DNA from: Dehalococcoidia bacterium | GTDB lineage: Bacteria > Chloroflexota > Dehalococcoidia > Lucifugimonadales > Lucifugimonadaceae | Length of the DNA: 60,182 nucleotides | Reading direction: 5' to 3' | Assembly: GCA_028285005.1 (NCBI GenBank) | Contig: JANQQP010000034.1 | Location: 1 to 60,182 of the forward strand | Shown: piece after piece, positions 27,731-35,855 of the stretch | Numbering within the stretch: position 1 is the stretch's first letter | Layout of the letters: every line of letters begins with the position of its first letter | Translations under genes and position numbers: made by a program | Notes under the pieces: generated by a model | Told to the model about the DNA's origin: nothing | Databases searched by the model: none | The model's input: only the letters and a program-made list of their open reading frames with translations

Positions 27731-28099
27731 ATGGACAGCAACCACGTCACAGTTATCTACAAATGGACAGCAAAGCCGGGACAGCTGGACAGGCTGAAGT
27801 CGATCTATTCAGACGTCACGGACGCCATGCAGCAGAACGAGCCGGACGCGCAGGCGGTCCACATCTACGTATCCGAGGCCGAGAATGCGCTTTACGTGCG
27901 AGACGAGTTCGCGCATGCCGGTGCGGTTGGCTTTCACCTCGGCGGCACGGCTGCCGCCCACTTCTCCGACCTCCTGGCCATCGCCACTCCGGGACCGTTT
28001 TTATTCCTGGGTGACGTACCGGACGAGATCAAGCAGGCAACTGAGCAGATGCAGCTTGGCGCGGAGTTCAGTTCCCACATCGCCGGATTCGATCGCTAG
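27731..28099 (+). CDS. Antibiotic-biosynthesis-monooxygenase-like protein (dimeric alpha/beta barrel)
   Basis: 122 residues from the ATG at 27731 (GGGG upstream); an ATG at 27716 would add five residues. The sequence has the ABM pattern: VTVIYKWTAKPGQLDRLKSIY at the N-terminus, an edge strand AVHIYVSEAENALYVRDEF, then a helix containing HFSDLL and a final FLFLGDV strand. Such proteins act as quinol or haem monooxygenases or isomerases, or simply bind small ligands. It lies directly beyond the two TetR-type operator sites and is the likely target of the divergent regulator. The exact reaction is unknown. Confidence 0.75.
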   Translation: MDSNHVTVIYKWTAKPGQLDRLKSIYSDVTDAMQQNEPDAQAVHIYVSEAENALYVRDEFAHAGAVGFHLGGTAAAHFSDLLAIATPGPFLFLGDVPDEIKQATEQMQLGAEFSSHIAGFDR

Positions 28100-28237
28100 C
28101 AAACCCGACTCCAATCGAAAAGGAGGTCGGCAGGGCAGTTCGCTACCGTCGGCCCCTTTTTGCGTTCCGCCGAGACTGACTCCGCCGCAACACTTCCTCG
28201 GCTAACCTTGGCGTCCGACACAGGAGAGAGCCTGAAG

Positions 28238-29182
28238 ATGCCAGAGCTGGAAGTTCGCCGACTTGGCCGGTCCGGGATGAAACCGAAAGCGCTCGGACTC
28301 GGCGGCGGACATCTCGCCGGGCCGGAGCAGTCTGACGAAACCGCTATCGCCCTTGTTCGCGGCGCGATCGAACGCGGCATCAACTTTGTCGACACAGCGC
28401 CAGACTACGGTCTCAGCGAGCAACGAATCGGCAAGGCACTGTCCGATGGCTGGCGAGACCGGACTTACCTCCAGACAAAGGTCGGCTCGCATCCGAAATA
28501 CATGCGTGACTGGTCGAGAAAAGCGACAACCTGGAGTCTTGAGAACAGTTTCCGGGAGCTGCAGACTGACTACGTGGACTCCGTGCTGATTCACGGCCCG
28601 CGCCACGACATCGAAGAGCCGCTTGGCCACTGCTTCGACGTGATGCTTGAGTGGAAGCAGCAGGGGCGCATCGGCGCTGTGGGCGTGGGCGTCAGGCAGC
28701 CGCAGTTCCACAGGCGAGCCATCGAGAAGGGCGCCGACATCGTTCTGTCATTCCTCAACTACACACTGCTAGACCAGACTCTCGCCGAAGAGACCATACC
28801 GCTTGCGATCGAGCAGGACGCCGGAGTGATCATCGGCAGCCCGCTTGGCAACGGACTGCTTGCAGGTCCAGAGCCAATCCAGCGAGAAGTCGGCATCCAC
28901 GACGAAGACGGGAAGGTCATCCCTGCCGCGGTCGGCAGCTACCTTGACCCGGCGGTGTTCCCTCGAGCCCACGCGATGTGGCAATGGTGCGAAGACCGAG
29001 GACTGAACATCCGAGACCTAGCGATGCAGTTTGCCATGCTTGCTCCACTCGAAGGCAAAGGCATCGTCCTCACTGGCTCAGCCAACCTCGACGAGCTCGA
29101 AGAGGTGCTGACCGCCGCAACGACGCCGGTGCCGGAAGAGGTCTGGCAGGACTTCGAAGCCGAGTTCGGCGTGCGGGTTTAG
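28238..29182 (+). CDS. Aldo/keto reductase, copy 2
   Basis: 314 residues from the ATG at 28238, preceded by GGAGAGAG. Longer readings to 28160 lack a ribosome site and add a non-homologous N-terminus. The family residues are in place: Asp and Tyr in FVDTAPDYGLSE, Lys in YLQTKVGSHP, His in VLIHGPRHD and the cofactor loop KGIVLTGSANLDELEE. It is collinear with the reductase at 20903-21856. Long identical stretches include WSLENSFRELQTDYVDSV, so they are paralogs kept about 7 kb apart in opposite orientation. Substrate range is not predictable. Confidence 0.92.
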   Translation: MPELEVRRLGRSGMKPKALGLGGGHLAGPEQSDETAIALVRGAIERGINFVDTAPDYGLSEQRIGKALSDGWRDRTYLQTKVGSHPKYMRDWSRKATTWSLENSFRELQTDYVDSVLIHGPRHDIEEPLGHCFDVMLEWKQQGRIGAVGVGVRQPQFHRRAIEKGADIVLSFLNYTLLDQTLAEETIPLAIEQDAGVIIGSPLGNGLLAGPEPIQREVGIHDEDGKVIPAAVGSYLDPAVFPRAHAMWQWCEDRGLNIRDLAMQFAMLAPLEGKGIVLTGSANLDELEEVLTAATTPVPEEVWQDFEAEFGVRV

Positions 29183-29494
29183 GCTCCACCGTCGGCGCCT
29201 TATTGCTATCAAGTCTCAATAGATTCGAATGTTCAAATAGCGTGGGTTATCATGCTGCCCCGACCCGCGCGAGCGATTTCGATGATACATCGCTAGATTG
29301 ACCGTTCCTGGTCATTTGCACCGGGCATATCCGCCCCCTTTACTCGCACAATTCGGTCGTGTCGGCTTCGGCGCTAAGCCCGTGGAATCGAACGACGCCC
29401 CTTCCGGGTGGTGCGATTACCTGTGGCTGAGAAACGGAGGTGAGTAAGACGGAGTCCGACGATTAAGGGAGAAATTGCCAAGGGGATAAACAAA
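29183..29494. other. Intergenic region, nothing recognised
   Basis: 312 bases after the second aldo/keto reductase. It is somewhat more A+T-rich than neighbours and includes an ATTCGAATGTTCAAAT stretch near 29223. No gene, tRNA, terminator with a T-run or repeat was found. Confidence 0.4.
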
Positions 29495-29866
29495 TTGACA
29501 ACTTCCAATCGAACGAAAGCCGAACTGGAGAACGAAATTCGAAACCTGGTCAAGTCGTACTTTGAGTTTGACTATGCTCAGACGGACCACAATGGCTACG
29601 AATCGAACGGCACCACAACCGAAGAGCGCAGAGAATCTATACCTGATCTCTTCGCTCCATTGAGGATCATCGGCGGCCTGAAGGTGGATGCGCGGAAGCT
29701 CATCCAGATCATCGAGTGCGAAGAAGCGACTCGAGGTTTCAACACCATCAGCACGATAATCGTTACGGGTGAAGAGACAGAAGAGCAGAAGGAAAACCGG
29801 CGCCGAGGCCTGGAACACTGGGAACGTGAAAAGGCCGCCGCGTGCTCTGAGCCCGCGTTCGAGTAG
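29495..29866 (+). CDS. Small charged hypothetical protein
   Basis: 123 residues from a TTG at 29495 with AAGGGG about 9 bases upstream. I do not recognise the family. The protein is soluble and Glu/Lys/Arg-rich, with an N-terminal helix (TKAELENEIRNLVKSYFEFD), an acidic/polar middle, an IRKL-like strand region (GLKVDARKLIQIIECEEATRG) and a C-terminal helix KENRRRGLEHWEREKA. It sits alone between an aldo/keto reductase and an acetyltransferase. An antisense frame of similar length exists at 29417-29818 but starts poorly and has a Phe/Leu-rich mirror composition. Coding is plausible, not certain. Confidence 0.5.
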   Translation: MTTSNRTKAELENEIRNLVKSYFEFDYAQTDHNGYESNGTTTEERRESIPDLFAPLRIIGGLKVDARKLIQIIECEEATRGFNTISTIIVTGEETEEQKENRRRGLEHWEREKAAACSEPAFE

Positions 29867-30119
29867 CTCGGTGATTGCTCTGTAGTAACAGCGTGCTTCA
29901 GGTTCCGGACATGTCCGATCGCGGACGAACCTCTCAAACTCATGAGAACCTGGACACGTTGGTGATGCTCACCAATCCGAAATGAGCCCTGCCGCGCCGC
30001 CGACTCCTCTTCTTTGTCGCGTTGACCGCCGGGATAAGGGACAGACCGTGCCGCGTTCCTGATCGACGCTCGCTAGAAATTGTGACGCGTCCATCTCGCC
30101 GCCCGCGTATGCTGCCTCG

Positions 30120-31055
30120 ATGCAGTTCGAAAAACTCACCGAACGCTTCTCTGAGCAAGCTGCCGATCTGGCCGTGCGGCAGTTCGCATCCGTCTGCGAG
30201 CAAGACCCTGCCTACAGGCCCGACGCATTTTCGGTTCCCGACCTGAGCCGGGTCCTCGTTGAGATTGCCGATTCGGGTGTGTCTGTCGTGGCGCACGAAA
30301 AGGGTCAGGTCGCAGGGTTCATTGCCGGGCGCTTCATCAACTGGTACGGCGACAACAGAGCGATCTACTCTCCAGAATGGGCGCACGCCGCGGGCAGCTC
30401 CAGGTCGATGACCGATATGTACGCGTGGCTGGGTCGAGACGGTCAGTTCGACGGATCGTCGCTCCATGCAATAGGCACATATGCAAGTGATTCTGCGACA
30501 CGGTCGGCGCTCACCAATCTGGAGTTCGGAAACCACCAGATTGAGGGTGTCTTCACCGACACCTCTCCAGCAGCGAACCCGGATGCGGAGGCCAGTGTCC
30601 GGGCCGCAACGCCGGATGACCTGCCGGACATCATCAGCCTCGACCGGCAGCTCTGGCAACACCTCGCCACACCGCCGACACAGCTTGACCTCGACCTGGC
30701 GAACTACCCGGACAACAACCCCAAGTACCAGATACCGAGGGACGGATCCTACATCTGCGTCGCAGAAATCTCCGGCCGTGTCGTCGGCTTCATGAGCTGC
30801 CGCACCGGAACCCAGGAATCAGAGGCCCTGCGAGACCATGAAGTACCGCACATCAACGGAGCGTTCGTCGCACCCGAGCACCGGAACAGCGGCGTCGCTC
30901 AGGCGTTGCTGAACGATATCTTCCGTTGGAGCACCGAGATGAACGCGCCTCGAGTCACCGTCGACTTCGAATCTGCAAACATCGAAGCCGCCGGTTTCTG
31001 GCTAAGCAGAAAGTTCAAACCGCTCGCCTACGGCATGACCCGCCGAACACGGTGA
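30120..31055 (+). CDS. Double-domain GNAT N-acetyltransferase
   Basis: 311 residues. Two GNAT-like halves are visible. The first (about 1-150) contains VAHEKGQVAGFIAG, but its acetyl-CoA loop is not obvious. The second (about 158-311) has ICVAEISGRVVGFMSCR, the strand HINGAFVAPEHRN and the acetyl-CoA-binding loop HRNSGVAQALL (R/Q-x-x-G-x-A type), then ESANIEAAGFWLSRKFKPL. GNAT enzymes move an acetyl group from acetyl-CoA to an amine. The acceptor here is unknown. The N-terminal half may have lost activity and serve as a scaffold. It is monocistronic by spacing. Confidence 0.85.
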   Translation: MQFEKLTERFSEQAADLAVRQFASVCEQDPAYRPDAFSVPDLSRVLVEIADSGVSVVAHEKGQVAGFIAGRFINWYGDNRAIYSPEWAHAAGSSRSMTDMYAWLGRDGQFDGSSLHAIGTYASDSATRSALTNLEFGNHQIEGVFTDTSPAANPDAEASVRAATPDDLPDIISLDRQLWQHLATPPTQLDLDLANYPDNNPKYQIPRDGSYICVAEISGRVVGFMSCRTGTQESEALRDHEVPHINGAFVAPEHRNSGVAQALLNDIFRWSTEMNAPRVTVDFESANIEAAGFWLSRKFKPLAYGMTRRTR

Positions 31056-31165
31056 GGCCTGCTGTCGTCTAGTTCGATCTGACCGCTACACTGGCGCATC
31101 TTTGAGCTGGTTCACCGCACAGTTCCGTCCGGCGCTGTAACGGCACAGAAAGGCGACGCTTCCGC

Positions 31166-32221
31166 ATGAAAACCTCCATAGCGATTCAGCACGAAGTCAA
31201 CGGACCGCTCATCCTGGAGGAGATCGACCTCCCTGCTGTAAGACCCGATCAGGCCATCGTCCGACTGAAGGCCGCGGGGCTCTGCCTTTCGCAGATACAC
31301 GAAATGCGGAGCGAGAGCTTCGAACGGCCGCGGGGCATGGGTCACGAAGCTGTGGGCATCGTCGAAGAGGTCGGCGGCGATGTCACCCACGTCAAGGAAG
31401 GCGACCTGGCTATTCTCACCTGGGTGCCGTGGACGCCTGTGAAGGGAAGAAAACCGATCGAATTCACCGGTGCGACCCTGGACGGCGAGACCGTTCACGG
31501 TTCCTTCTGGGGATGGGGCGAGCAGCTACTGACCCGCGCCGAGTACCTTGTGCCCGTGCCGCCAGACTCGCCGATTGATGTCAGCGCTGTGATCGGCTGC
31601 GGAGTCATGACCGGAGCCGGTGCGGTCAAGAACACGGCCCGAGTATCGGCAGGAGACTCAGTCGCAGTGTTCGGCGTAGGAGGCGTTGGCTGTAGCGCTG
31701 TAATGATGGCCGCCGCGCTCGACGCCTCTGCCGTAATAGCGGTGGACATCTCGGAAGACAAGCTGGACTTCGCCCGCACGATCGGCGCAACTCACTACGT
31801 GAACGCCGCCGAAACGGACCCCGTAGAGGCGATCGTCGAGATCACTAAAGGAGGGGCGGCCTTCGCATTCGACACGGTGGGCGCTCGGCAAGCCGCTGAG
31901 GCCATTGTCCCGTCCGTCCGCGGAGGCGGTCCCGGAACCAACAACGTCGGCGGCCTCGCTGTGCTCGTCGGGAACCCCGAGCCCGAGATAACGATCAAGC
32001 CCGAGTGGTTCGTTGGTCACCAGAGAAGGCTCGCTGGCAGCCACGGCGCGATGGAGCCGCAAACGGACATTGACTACTTCCTTGAGATGCACCGCAACGG
32101 CAAGATGCCGCTGGAGAAGCTGGTGACACGGAGCTACCGGCTGGCCGACGTCAACCAGGCGGCCGCGGACCTGGCAGCCGGCAAAATTTTAGGCCGGGCG
32201 ATATTTGATCTTTCCGACTAG
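31166..32221 (+). CDS. Zinc-dependent alcohol dehydrogenase (MDR superfamily), copy 1
   Basis: 351 residues. The catalytic zinc ligands are in the expected places: Cys40 in LKAAGLCLSQIHEM, and His60-Glu61 in GMGHEAVG. The NAD(P) fold motif GVGGVG is at about residues 170-175, followed by IAVDISEDKLDFARTIGATHYVNA. The four-cysteine structural zinc lobe of classical enzymes is absent. It is replaced by a WVPWTPVKGRKPIEF segment, so it belongs to a structural-zinc-free branch. A different MDR enzyme lies at 50195-51211. Substrate and direction are not known. It has its own promoter region of about 110 bp. Confidence 0.9.
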   Translation: MKTSIAIQHEVNGPLILEEIDLPAVRPDQAIVRLKAAGLCLSQIHEMRSESFERPRGMGHEAVGIVEEVGGDVTHVKEGDLAILTWVPWTPVKGRKPIEFTGATLDGETVHGSFWGWGEQLLTRAEYLVPVPPDSPIDVSAVIGCGVMTGAGAVKNTARVSAGDSVAVFGVGGVGCSAVMMAAALDASAVIAVDISEDKLDFARTIGATHYVNAAETDPVEAIVEITKGGAAFAFDTVGARQAAEAIVPSVRGGGPGTNNVGGLAVLVGNPEPEITIKPEWFVGHQRRLAGSHGAMEPQTDIDYFLEMHRNGKMPLEKLVTRSYRLADVNQAAADLAAGKILGRAIFDLSD

Positions 32222-32335
32222 ACGGCCCGCTCTTCACCATTATTCTGTGCCAGCGAGGACCAACTTGGGAGATACGTAGAATCGCCCCACTGTGTACTCA
32301 ACCCGATGCAGCCGTGGCCGTGAGAGTCGTCTGCG

Positions 32336-32860
32336 ATGAACGAGCAGATACTGGATACGCTGGCCAATGTGGCGATAGGGCTCGCTGGATTCTCGGGAGT
32401 CGTGGTCGCGTTTCGCTCTACCGGGGCAAACCGCTGGTCTCGCACTGAACTCAGGTTTCTCTGGTTCCTGATCGGCGACAGCCTGCTCGTCCTCCTCTTC
32501 GCGCTGCTCCCATTCCCGATGCGGCTGGCGAACTGGTCTGACGACACCATCTGGACGGTTTGCAGCTCCCTTCTTGGCACCTGGTTCATCGTCGGAGACA
32601 TACTCGCTCTCAACGGCGAGCGCATGGACCGGAAATCTAAGCAGCTGATATCGGTCAAGCTGATAAACCCGGCCCTCTACTTCATATTCGTGTCTGCGAT
32701 CGCAATGGGAGTTGCTCTCTGGCTGAGCGCTTGGGACATCGGCATTCCTCGCGGGCAGGCGATGTACGTCTTTGGGCTGATGCTGCTTCTCGGATTCGCA
32801 GCCGTCGAGTTCCTGTTCTTCGTCGCCCTTACGGCAAGAAGACAGGACGAAACGCAATAG
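32336..32860 (+). CDS. Small multi-pass membrane protein of unknown function
   Basis: 174 residues with about five hydrophobic helices: ANVAIGLAGFSGVVVAF, LIGDSLLVLLFALLPFPM, TVCSSLLGTWFIVGDILAL, PALYFIFVSAIAMGVALWL and YVFGLMLLLGFAAVEFLFFVAL. No catalytic or transport motif is seen. The N-terminal short MNEQILDTL suggests an inside start. It is divergent in role from its neighbours and convergent with the DUF1772 gene. Function cannot be assigned; the hydrophobic pattern supports that the frame is real. Confidence 0.7.
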   Translation: MNEQILDTLANVAIGLAGFSGVVVAFRSTGANRWSRTELRFLWFLIGDSLLVLLFALLPFPMRLANWSDDTIWTVCSSLLGTWFIVGDILALNGERMDRKSKQLISVKLINPALYFIFVSAIAMGVALWLSAWDIGIPRGQAMYVFGLMLLLGFAAVEFLFFVALTARRQDETQ

Positions 32861-32884
32861 CGAGTGGCCACGGACCGACCGGAC

Positions 32885-33379
32885 CTAGATCCGCCCGTGC
32901 AGCACTAGCGACCATGCCAGGCAGCCGAAAGCTGTGGTCGAAGCGAGCACTCGGAACATGTTCGATCTCACCCACCTGGACTCATGGAATTCCTTGCGCA
33001 CTTCGGACACGTCGATCTCGGATGGATCTCCAGCCGCCTTGATGTAGTTGTTCAGCGGCACGTTTATCGAGATCGTCGCAATCAAGATCAAGATGTTGAG
33101 GCCGAGTGCCACCGCCAGCCACGGCAGCAACGATCGCTGGTCTTCACCAAGGTTCAGGCCGAGGGCAACAGCGGTCAGAATCAGTGGGCCGAAGAAGAAG
33201 ACTGGAAGGAACGGGCCGACAATCGTCCTGTCGATCTCCTGGAACGCTCCGACGAAAGTCCGGTCATCGATCTTCGCAAGACCCGGCATGATCACGAACG
33301 AATACAACTGGTAAACACCGGCGCCGATACCGGCGGTCAGCGTCGCCGCCATCAAGATACTTACTCGTAGCTCATCCAT
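32885..33379 (-). CDS. DUF1772 (anthrone oxygenase-like) membrane protein
   Basis: 164 residues with four membrane segments (LMAATLTAGIGAGVYQLYSF, GPFLPVFFFGPLILTAVALGL, WLAVALGLNILILIATISI, FRVLASTTAFGCLAWSLVLH). The conserved GVYQLYSFVIMPGL N-terminus and NVPLNNYIKAAGD after the third helix, with WVRSNMFRV, match the DUF1772/anthrone oxygenase family. The annotation name comes from fungal polyketide work. In bacteria its reaction is unproven. It ends 24 bp from the neighbour's stop (convergent) and starts upstream of a tRNA-fragment-bearing spacer. Confidence 0.85.
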   Translation of the reverse strand: MDELRVSILMAATLTAGIGAGVYQLYSFVIMPGLAKIDDRTFVGAFQEIDRTIVGPFLPVFFFGPLILTAVALGLNLGEDQRSLLPWLAVALGLNILILIATISINVPLNNYIKAAGDPSEIDVSEVRKEFHESRWVRSNMFRVLASTTAFGCLAWSLVLHGRI

Positions 33380-33528
33380 CTTTCTCCGACCTACTTGCGC
33401 CAGTCCGACCCGAATTCAGGGCAGTCTAGCCCAAAGCTTCGTGTTCGAGTTCAGCCGACTCGCCGGCTATCAGCGCGCTGCGTCAGGCAAGGTCGCGGAC
33501 TGGGAGCGGACTGTGCGGGGAAACGACA

Positions 33529-33570
33529 GGCCTCGCGGGATTCGGACCCTCGGCCTGCGGGTTACCGGTC
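33529..33570 (-). repeat. Degenerate tRNA 3'-half-like fragment
   Basis: On the minus strand this is GGTAACCCGCAGG, then a T-arm with GAGGGTCCGAATCCC, then GCGAGGCC. About 34 of 42 positions match the anticodon-loop-to-acceptor part of tRNA-Lys at 42191-42232. The T-loop has C for the second T, the T-stem has one mismatch, and no 5' half or CCA follows. It has the same orientation as the other tRNA-derived copies. It overlaps the stop codon of the DUF1801 gene by two bases. Confidence 0.55.
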
Positions 33571-33955
33571 AGTGATCATTTGCGGCTCTGTTCTCGGAAA
33601 CTCGCCGTTGGACTATCAGTGTGACGATGTCGACAGGCAGTGGTTGATCCACGGGAAACCGGACTGTTCCCTTCGTGATCGAGAATCCCTGTAGCTTGTC
33701 TTTGAGCGATTCCAGCGTAGTTTCATTCAGCGGGTAGAGCCCACAGTGACTCTTGAATCCGGCGATCGCCACTAACGGCCCATGCAGCCGAAACGCTGGC
33801 ACGCCGTAAGTCATCGTCTGCTCTGCGTCCGGAGCGACCGAAAGAATGATGTCGCGCATCTCGTGCAGCATCGCGAGTTGAGCCGGTGGCTGGCGTTCGA
33901 AGTATTTGGCAACCGGTTCGGGCATCTCGTCGTGCATCAACATCAGTTCCTTCAT
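33569..33955 (-). CDS. DUF1801 family protein (YdhG-like)
   Basis: 128 residues. The family pattern is clear: PPAQLAMLHEMRDIILSVAPDAEQTMTYGVPAF, then GPLVAIAGFKSHCGLYPL and a C-terminal GTVRFPVDQPLP. Such small proteins adopt the YdhG/frataxin-like fold and are sometimes called iron chaperones, though firm function is lacking. The stop codon touches a tRNA 3'-half-like fragment, and the CbiO gene begins its own stop 60 bp upstream on the same strand. It is therefore the first gene on the island side of a possible integration scar. It may be regulated with the metal-uptake operon upstream, but the spacing does not prove this. Confidence 0.85.
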   Translation of the reverse strand: MKELMLMHDEMPEPVAKYFERQPPAQLAMLHEMRDIILSVAPDAEQTMTYGVPAFRLHGPLVAIAGFKSHCGLYPLNETTLESLKDKLQGFSITKGTVRFPVDQPLPVDIVTLIVQRRVSENRAANDH

Positions 33956-34016
33956 AACTCGGGCCAGCTATTGCAGATCCGACTTGCTTCGACGTAGGCA
34001 TCTGCTGGTAATTGCA

Positions 34017-34742
34017 CTACAGACCGCAACGCTCCAGCAGCGCTGCATCGGATGTGATCTCCTCGGTCGGGCCGTCTGCAACCACCTTTCCTTCTGACAT
34101 GATGACTGTCCGCGGAAGCACCGACCTGGCCAACTCGATGTCGTGCGTGGCGATCAGCAGGGTCTGTGGGAGCCGTTCAAGCAGTGCGATCAGTCCGCGC
34201 CTCGCCCTCGGGTCAAGACCTGCCGAAGGCTCGTCAGCGACGATGATCTCAGGTTGCATCGAGAGCACGGTGGCGATCGCTGCCCGGCGCTTCTCGCCTC
34301 CGCTCAGGTGGTAGGGAGCTCGTTCCTCGAACCCTGCCAGGTCAACATCTGCCAGCGCAGCCTGGGTCCGCTTGTCTACTTCGTCCGAGTCAAGACCCAT
34401 GTGAACGGGGCCAAACGCCACGTCTTCTCCAACCGTGTTCGAGAAGAGCTGGTCGTCCGAGTCCTGGAACACCAGGCCAACAGAGGCTCGGATACGCTTC
34501 ATCAACTTCTTGTCACTGTGGTCAAGCGTCCGGCCCATCACCTGCACGCTTCCCTCTCCCTCGAGGAGTCCATTCAGGTGCAGCATCAGTGTCGACTTTC
34601 CGGCGCCGTTCGGCCCAAGCAACGCCACCTTCTCACCTGCACTTATGCAGAGGTCCACTCCGTCCAGGGCAGGCCGTTCTGTCGCTCCATTCAGATAGCT
34701 GTAGCTCAAGCTGGTGACCTGTATTGCAGGGACAACGCTCAT
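34017..34742 (-). CDS. cbiO: Cobalt/nickel ECF transporter ATP-binding protein
   Basis: 241 residues, ATPase of the metal-uptake complex. Walker A is GPNGAGKST (about 43-51), the Q-loop is VFQDSDDQLFS, the signature LSGGEKR is at about 146-152, and Walker B is IIVADEPSAGLD. The sequence matches CbiO/NikO types, including FSNTVGEDVAFGPVHMGL. The start ATG overlaps the CbiQ stop by one base (TGATG), so translation is coupled. It is the last gene of the Fur-CbiM-PDGLE-CbiQ-CbiO operon. One ATPase gene presumably makes a homodimer. Confidence 0.95.
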   Translation of the reverse strand: MSVVPAIQVTSLSYSYLNGATERPALDGVDLCISAGEKVALLGPNGAGKSTLMLHLNGLLEGEGSVQVMGRTLDHSDKKLMKRIRASVGLVFQDSDDQLFSNTVGEDVAFGPVHMGLDSDEVDKRTQAALADVDLAGFEERAPYHLSGGEKRRAAIATVLSMQPEIIVADEPSAGLDPRARRGLIALLERLPQTLLIATHDIELARSVLPRTVIMSEGKVVADGPTEEITSDAALLERCGL

Positions 34743-35542
34743 CAGACCAGCCTCGCCAGCGTTGCCACCGCCGCGATAGCAACGAAGAAAGCTAACGCAA
34801 AAGCCATCTCTAGTCGGCCAATCGACAGCTGTCCCGGTGCAAACATCGCCCCGTCATAGCCACGCGCCAGCATAGCCATGTACACGCGATCACTCCGGTC
34901 GAATGTGCGGATGAAAAGTGACCCCGCCATGTGCCCTGTGACCCGGGCACGCCATCGCAGACTGCCGCCGTCCCGGGCACCGTCTATAGCGGCAGAGCGC
35001 GCTCGCCTCGCCACGATCATCCGCTGCGCCTCGCCTATTAGCAGGAACAGGTAGCGGTACATCATGGCAACCACTGCCAACAGCAGCTCCGGCACACGGA
35101 ACCAGCGTAGCGCCGCAACGATGTCCATGAACCGGGTCGTCGCCGACAGTAAAACCGCAGCAGTGACGGCGATCCACGACTTGAGCGTGATAGTCGCCAG
35201 AAATTCGAGCCCTTCGCGCGTTGGCGTGAGTGTGATGAAGCCAGCGCTCCACTCCACAAGCGGTTCGCCACTTCGAGCGAATACGGAGGGCACCGCTACC
35301 AGTACGAAGGGCAAAGCGATGAAGGTCCGGCGCAGCACTCTGGCTGGCGATATGCCGGTGGTCAACACCATGGCCCAGACGAATGCCAGAAACCCGAAGA
35401 TAAACGGCCAACTGGCCGTCGGCAGCGTTGTCAGCGCAACAATGAACAGTAAGGTGAGTCCGGTCTTGACTCGCGGGTCCGCGTTGTGGATCGCGCTTGA
35501 ACCGGAGATGTAGCGATCAAGCACGGCCGTTCCAGCGGCCAC
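34742..35542 (-). CDS. cbiQ: Cobalt/nickel ECF transporter transmembrane (T) component
   Basis: 266 residues from a GTG at 35542, one base after the PDGLE-gene TGA. The earlier in-frame start at 35614 lies inside that gene, so I reject it. The N-terminus then reads VAAGTAVLDRYISGSSAIHNADPRVK, typical of CbiQ. Several membrane helices follow, and the coupling region RRARSAAIDGARDGGSLRWRA with SDRVYMAMLARGYDG near the C-terminus is the ATPase-contacting motif. It forms the energising core with CbiO and receives metal from CbiM. Confidence 0.93.
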   Translation of the reverse strand: MAAGTAVLDRYISGSSAIHNADPRVKTGLTLLFIVALTTLPTASWPFIFGFLAFVWAMVLTTGISPARVLRRTFIALPFVLVAVPSVFARSGEPLVEWSAGFITLTPTREGLEFLATITLKSWIAVTAAVLLSATTRFMDIVAALRWFRVPELLLAVVAMMYRYLFLLIGEAQRMIVARRARSAAIDGARDGGSLRWRARVTGHMAGSLFIRTFDRSDRVYMAMLARGYDGAMFAPGQLSIGRLEMAFALAFFVAIAAVATLARLV

Positions 35543-35543
35543 C

Positions 35544-35855
35544 TCAGCCCGATGCCTGTCCGGTCGCAGCCTCGCGCCCGTTGCGTCGGTGAATGAGGTA
35601 CGCGCTTCCGGCAACGACGACCATCATCACTGTCACACCAATCCAGCCGGCGAGGATGGTGGCCAAAGTCTCATTCTCGATCCCTGGAAAGACGTAGTCG
35701 GCGATTATCGAGTAAGGAGCATCGTCCCCTTCCTCGATGAATCCCTTGTCCTCAGCGACGCGCTCCAGGCCGTCGGGGTCAGGTGAAGCGAGTGGTGCAA
35801 TGAGCACTAGCGCCATTGCAACCAGGTATCCGGCGATCCACCATCTGAACTTCAT
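35544..35855 (-). CDS. PDGLE-domain membrane protein, CbiN-like accessory subunit
   Basis: 103 residues with two membrane helices (WWIAGYLVAMALVLIAPLA and LAGWIGVTVMMVVVAGSAYLI). Between them lies the domain that names the family: PDPDGLERVAEDKGF followed by PYSIIADYVFPG. PDGLE proteins take the place of CbiN in many CbiMQO systems and help CbiM load metal. The start overlaps the CbiM stop by four bases (ATGA), and the gene ends just before the CbiQ GTG. Confidence 0.9.
   Translation of the reverse strand: MKFRWWIAGYLVAMALVLIAPLASPDPDGLERVAEDKGFIEEGDDAPYSIIADYVFPGIENETLATILAGWIGVTVMMVVVAGSAYLIHRRNGREAATGQASG

Noticed and set aside
28100..28237. A terminator after the ABM-like gene (AAAAGGAGG and GGCCCCTTTTT)
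   Set aside because: The possible stem has several mismatches and no clean loop, so I do not list it.
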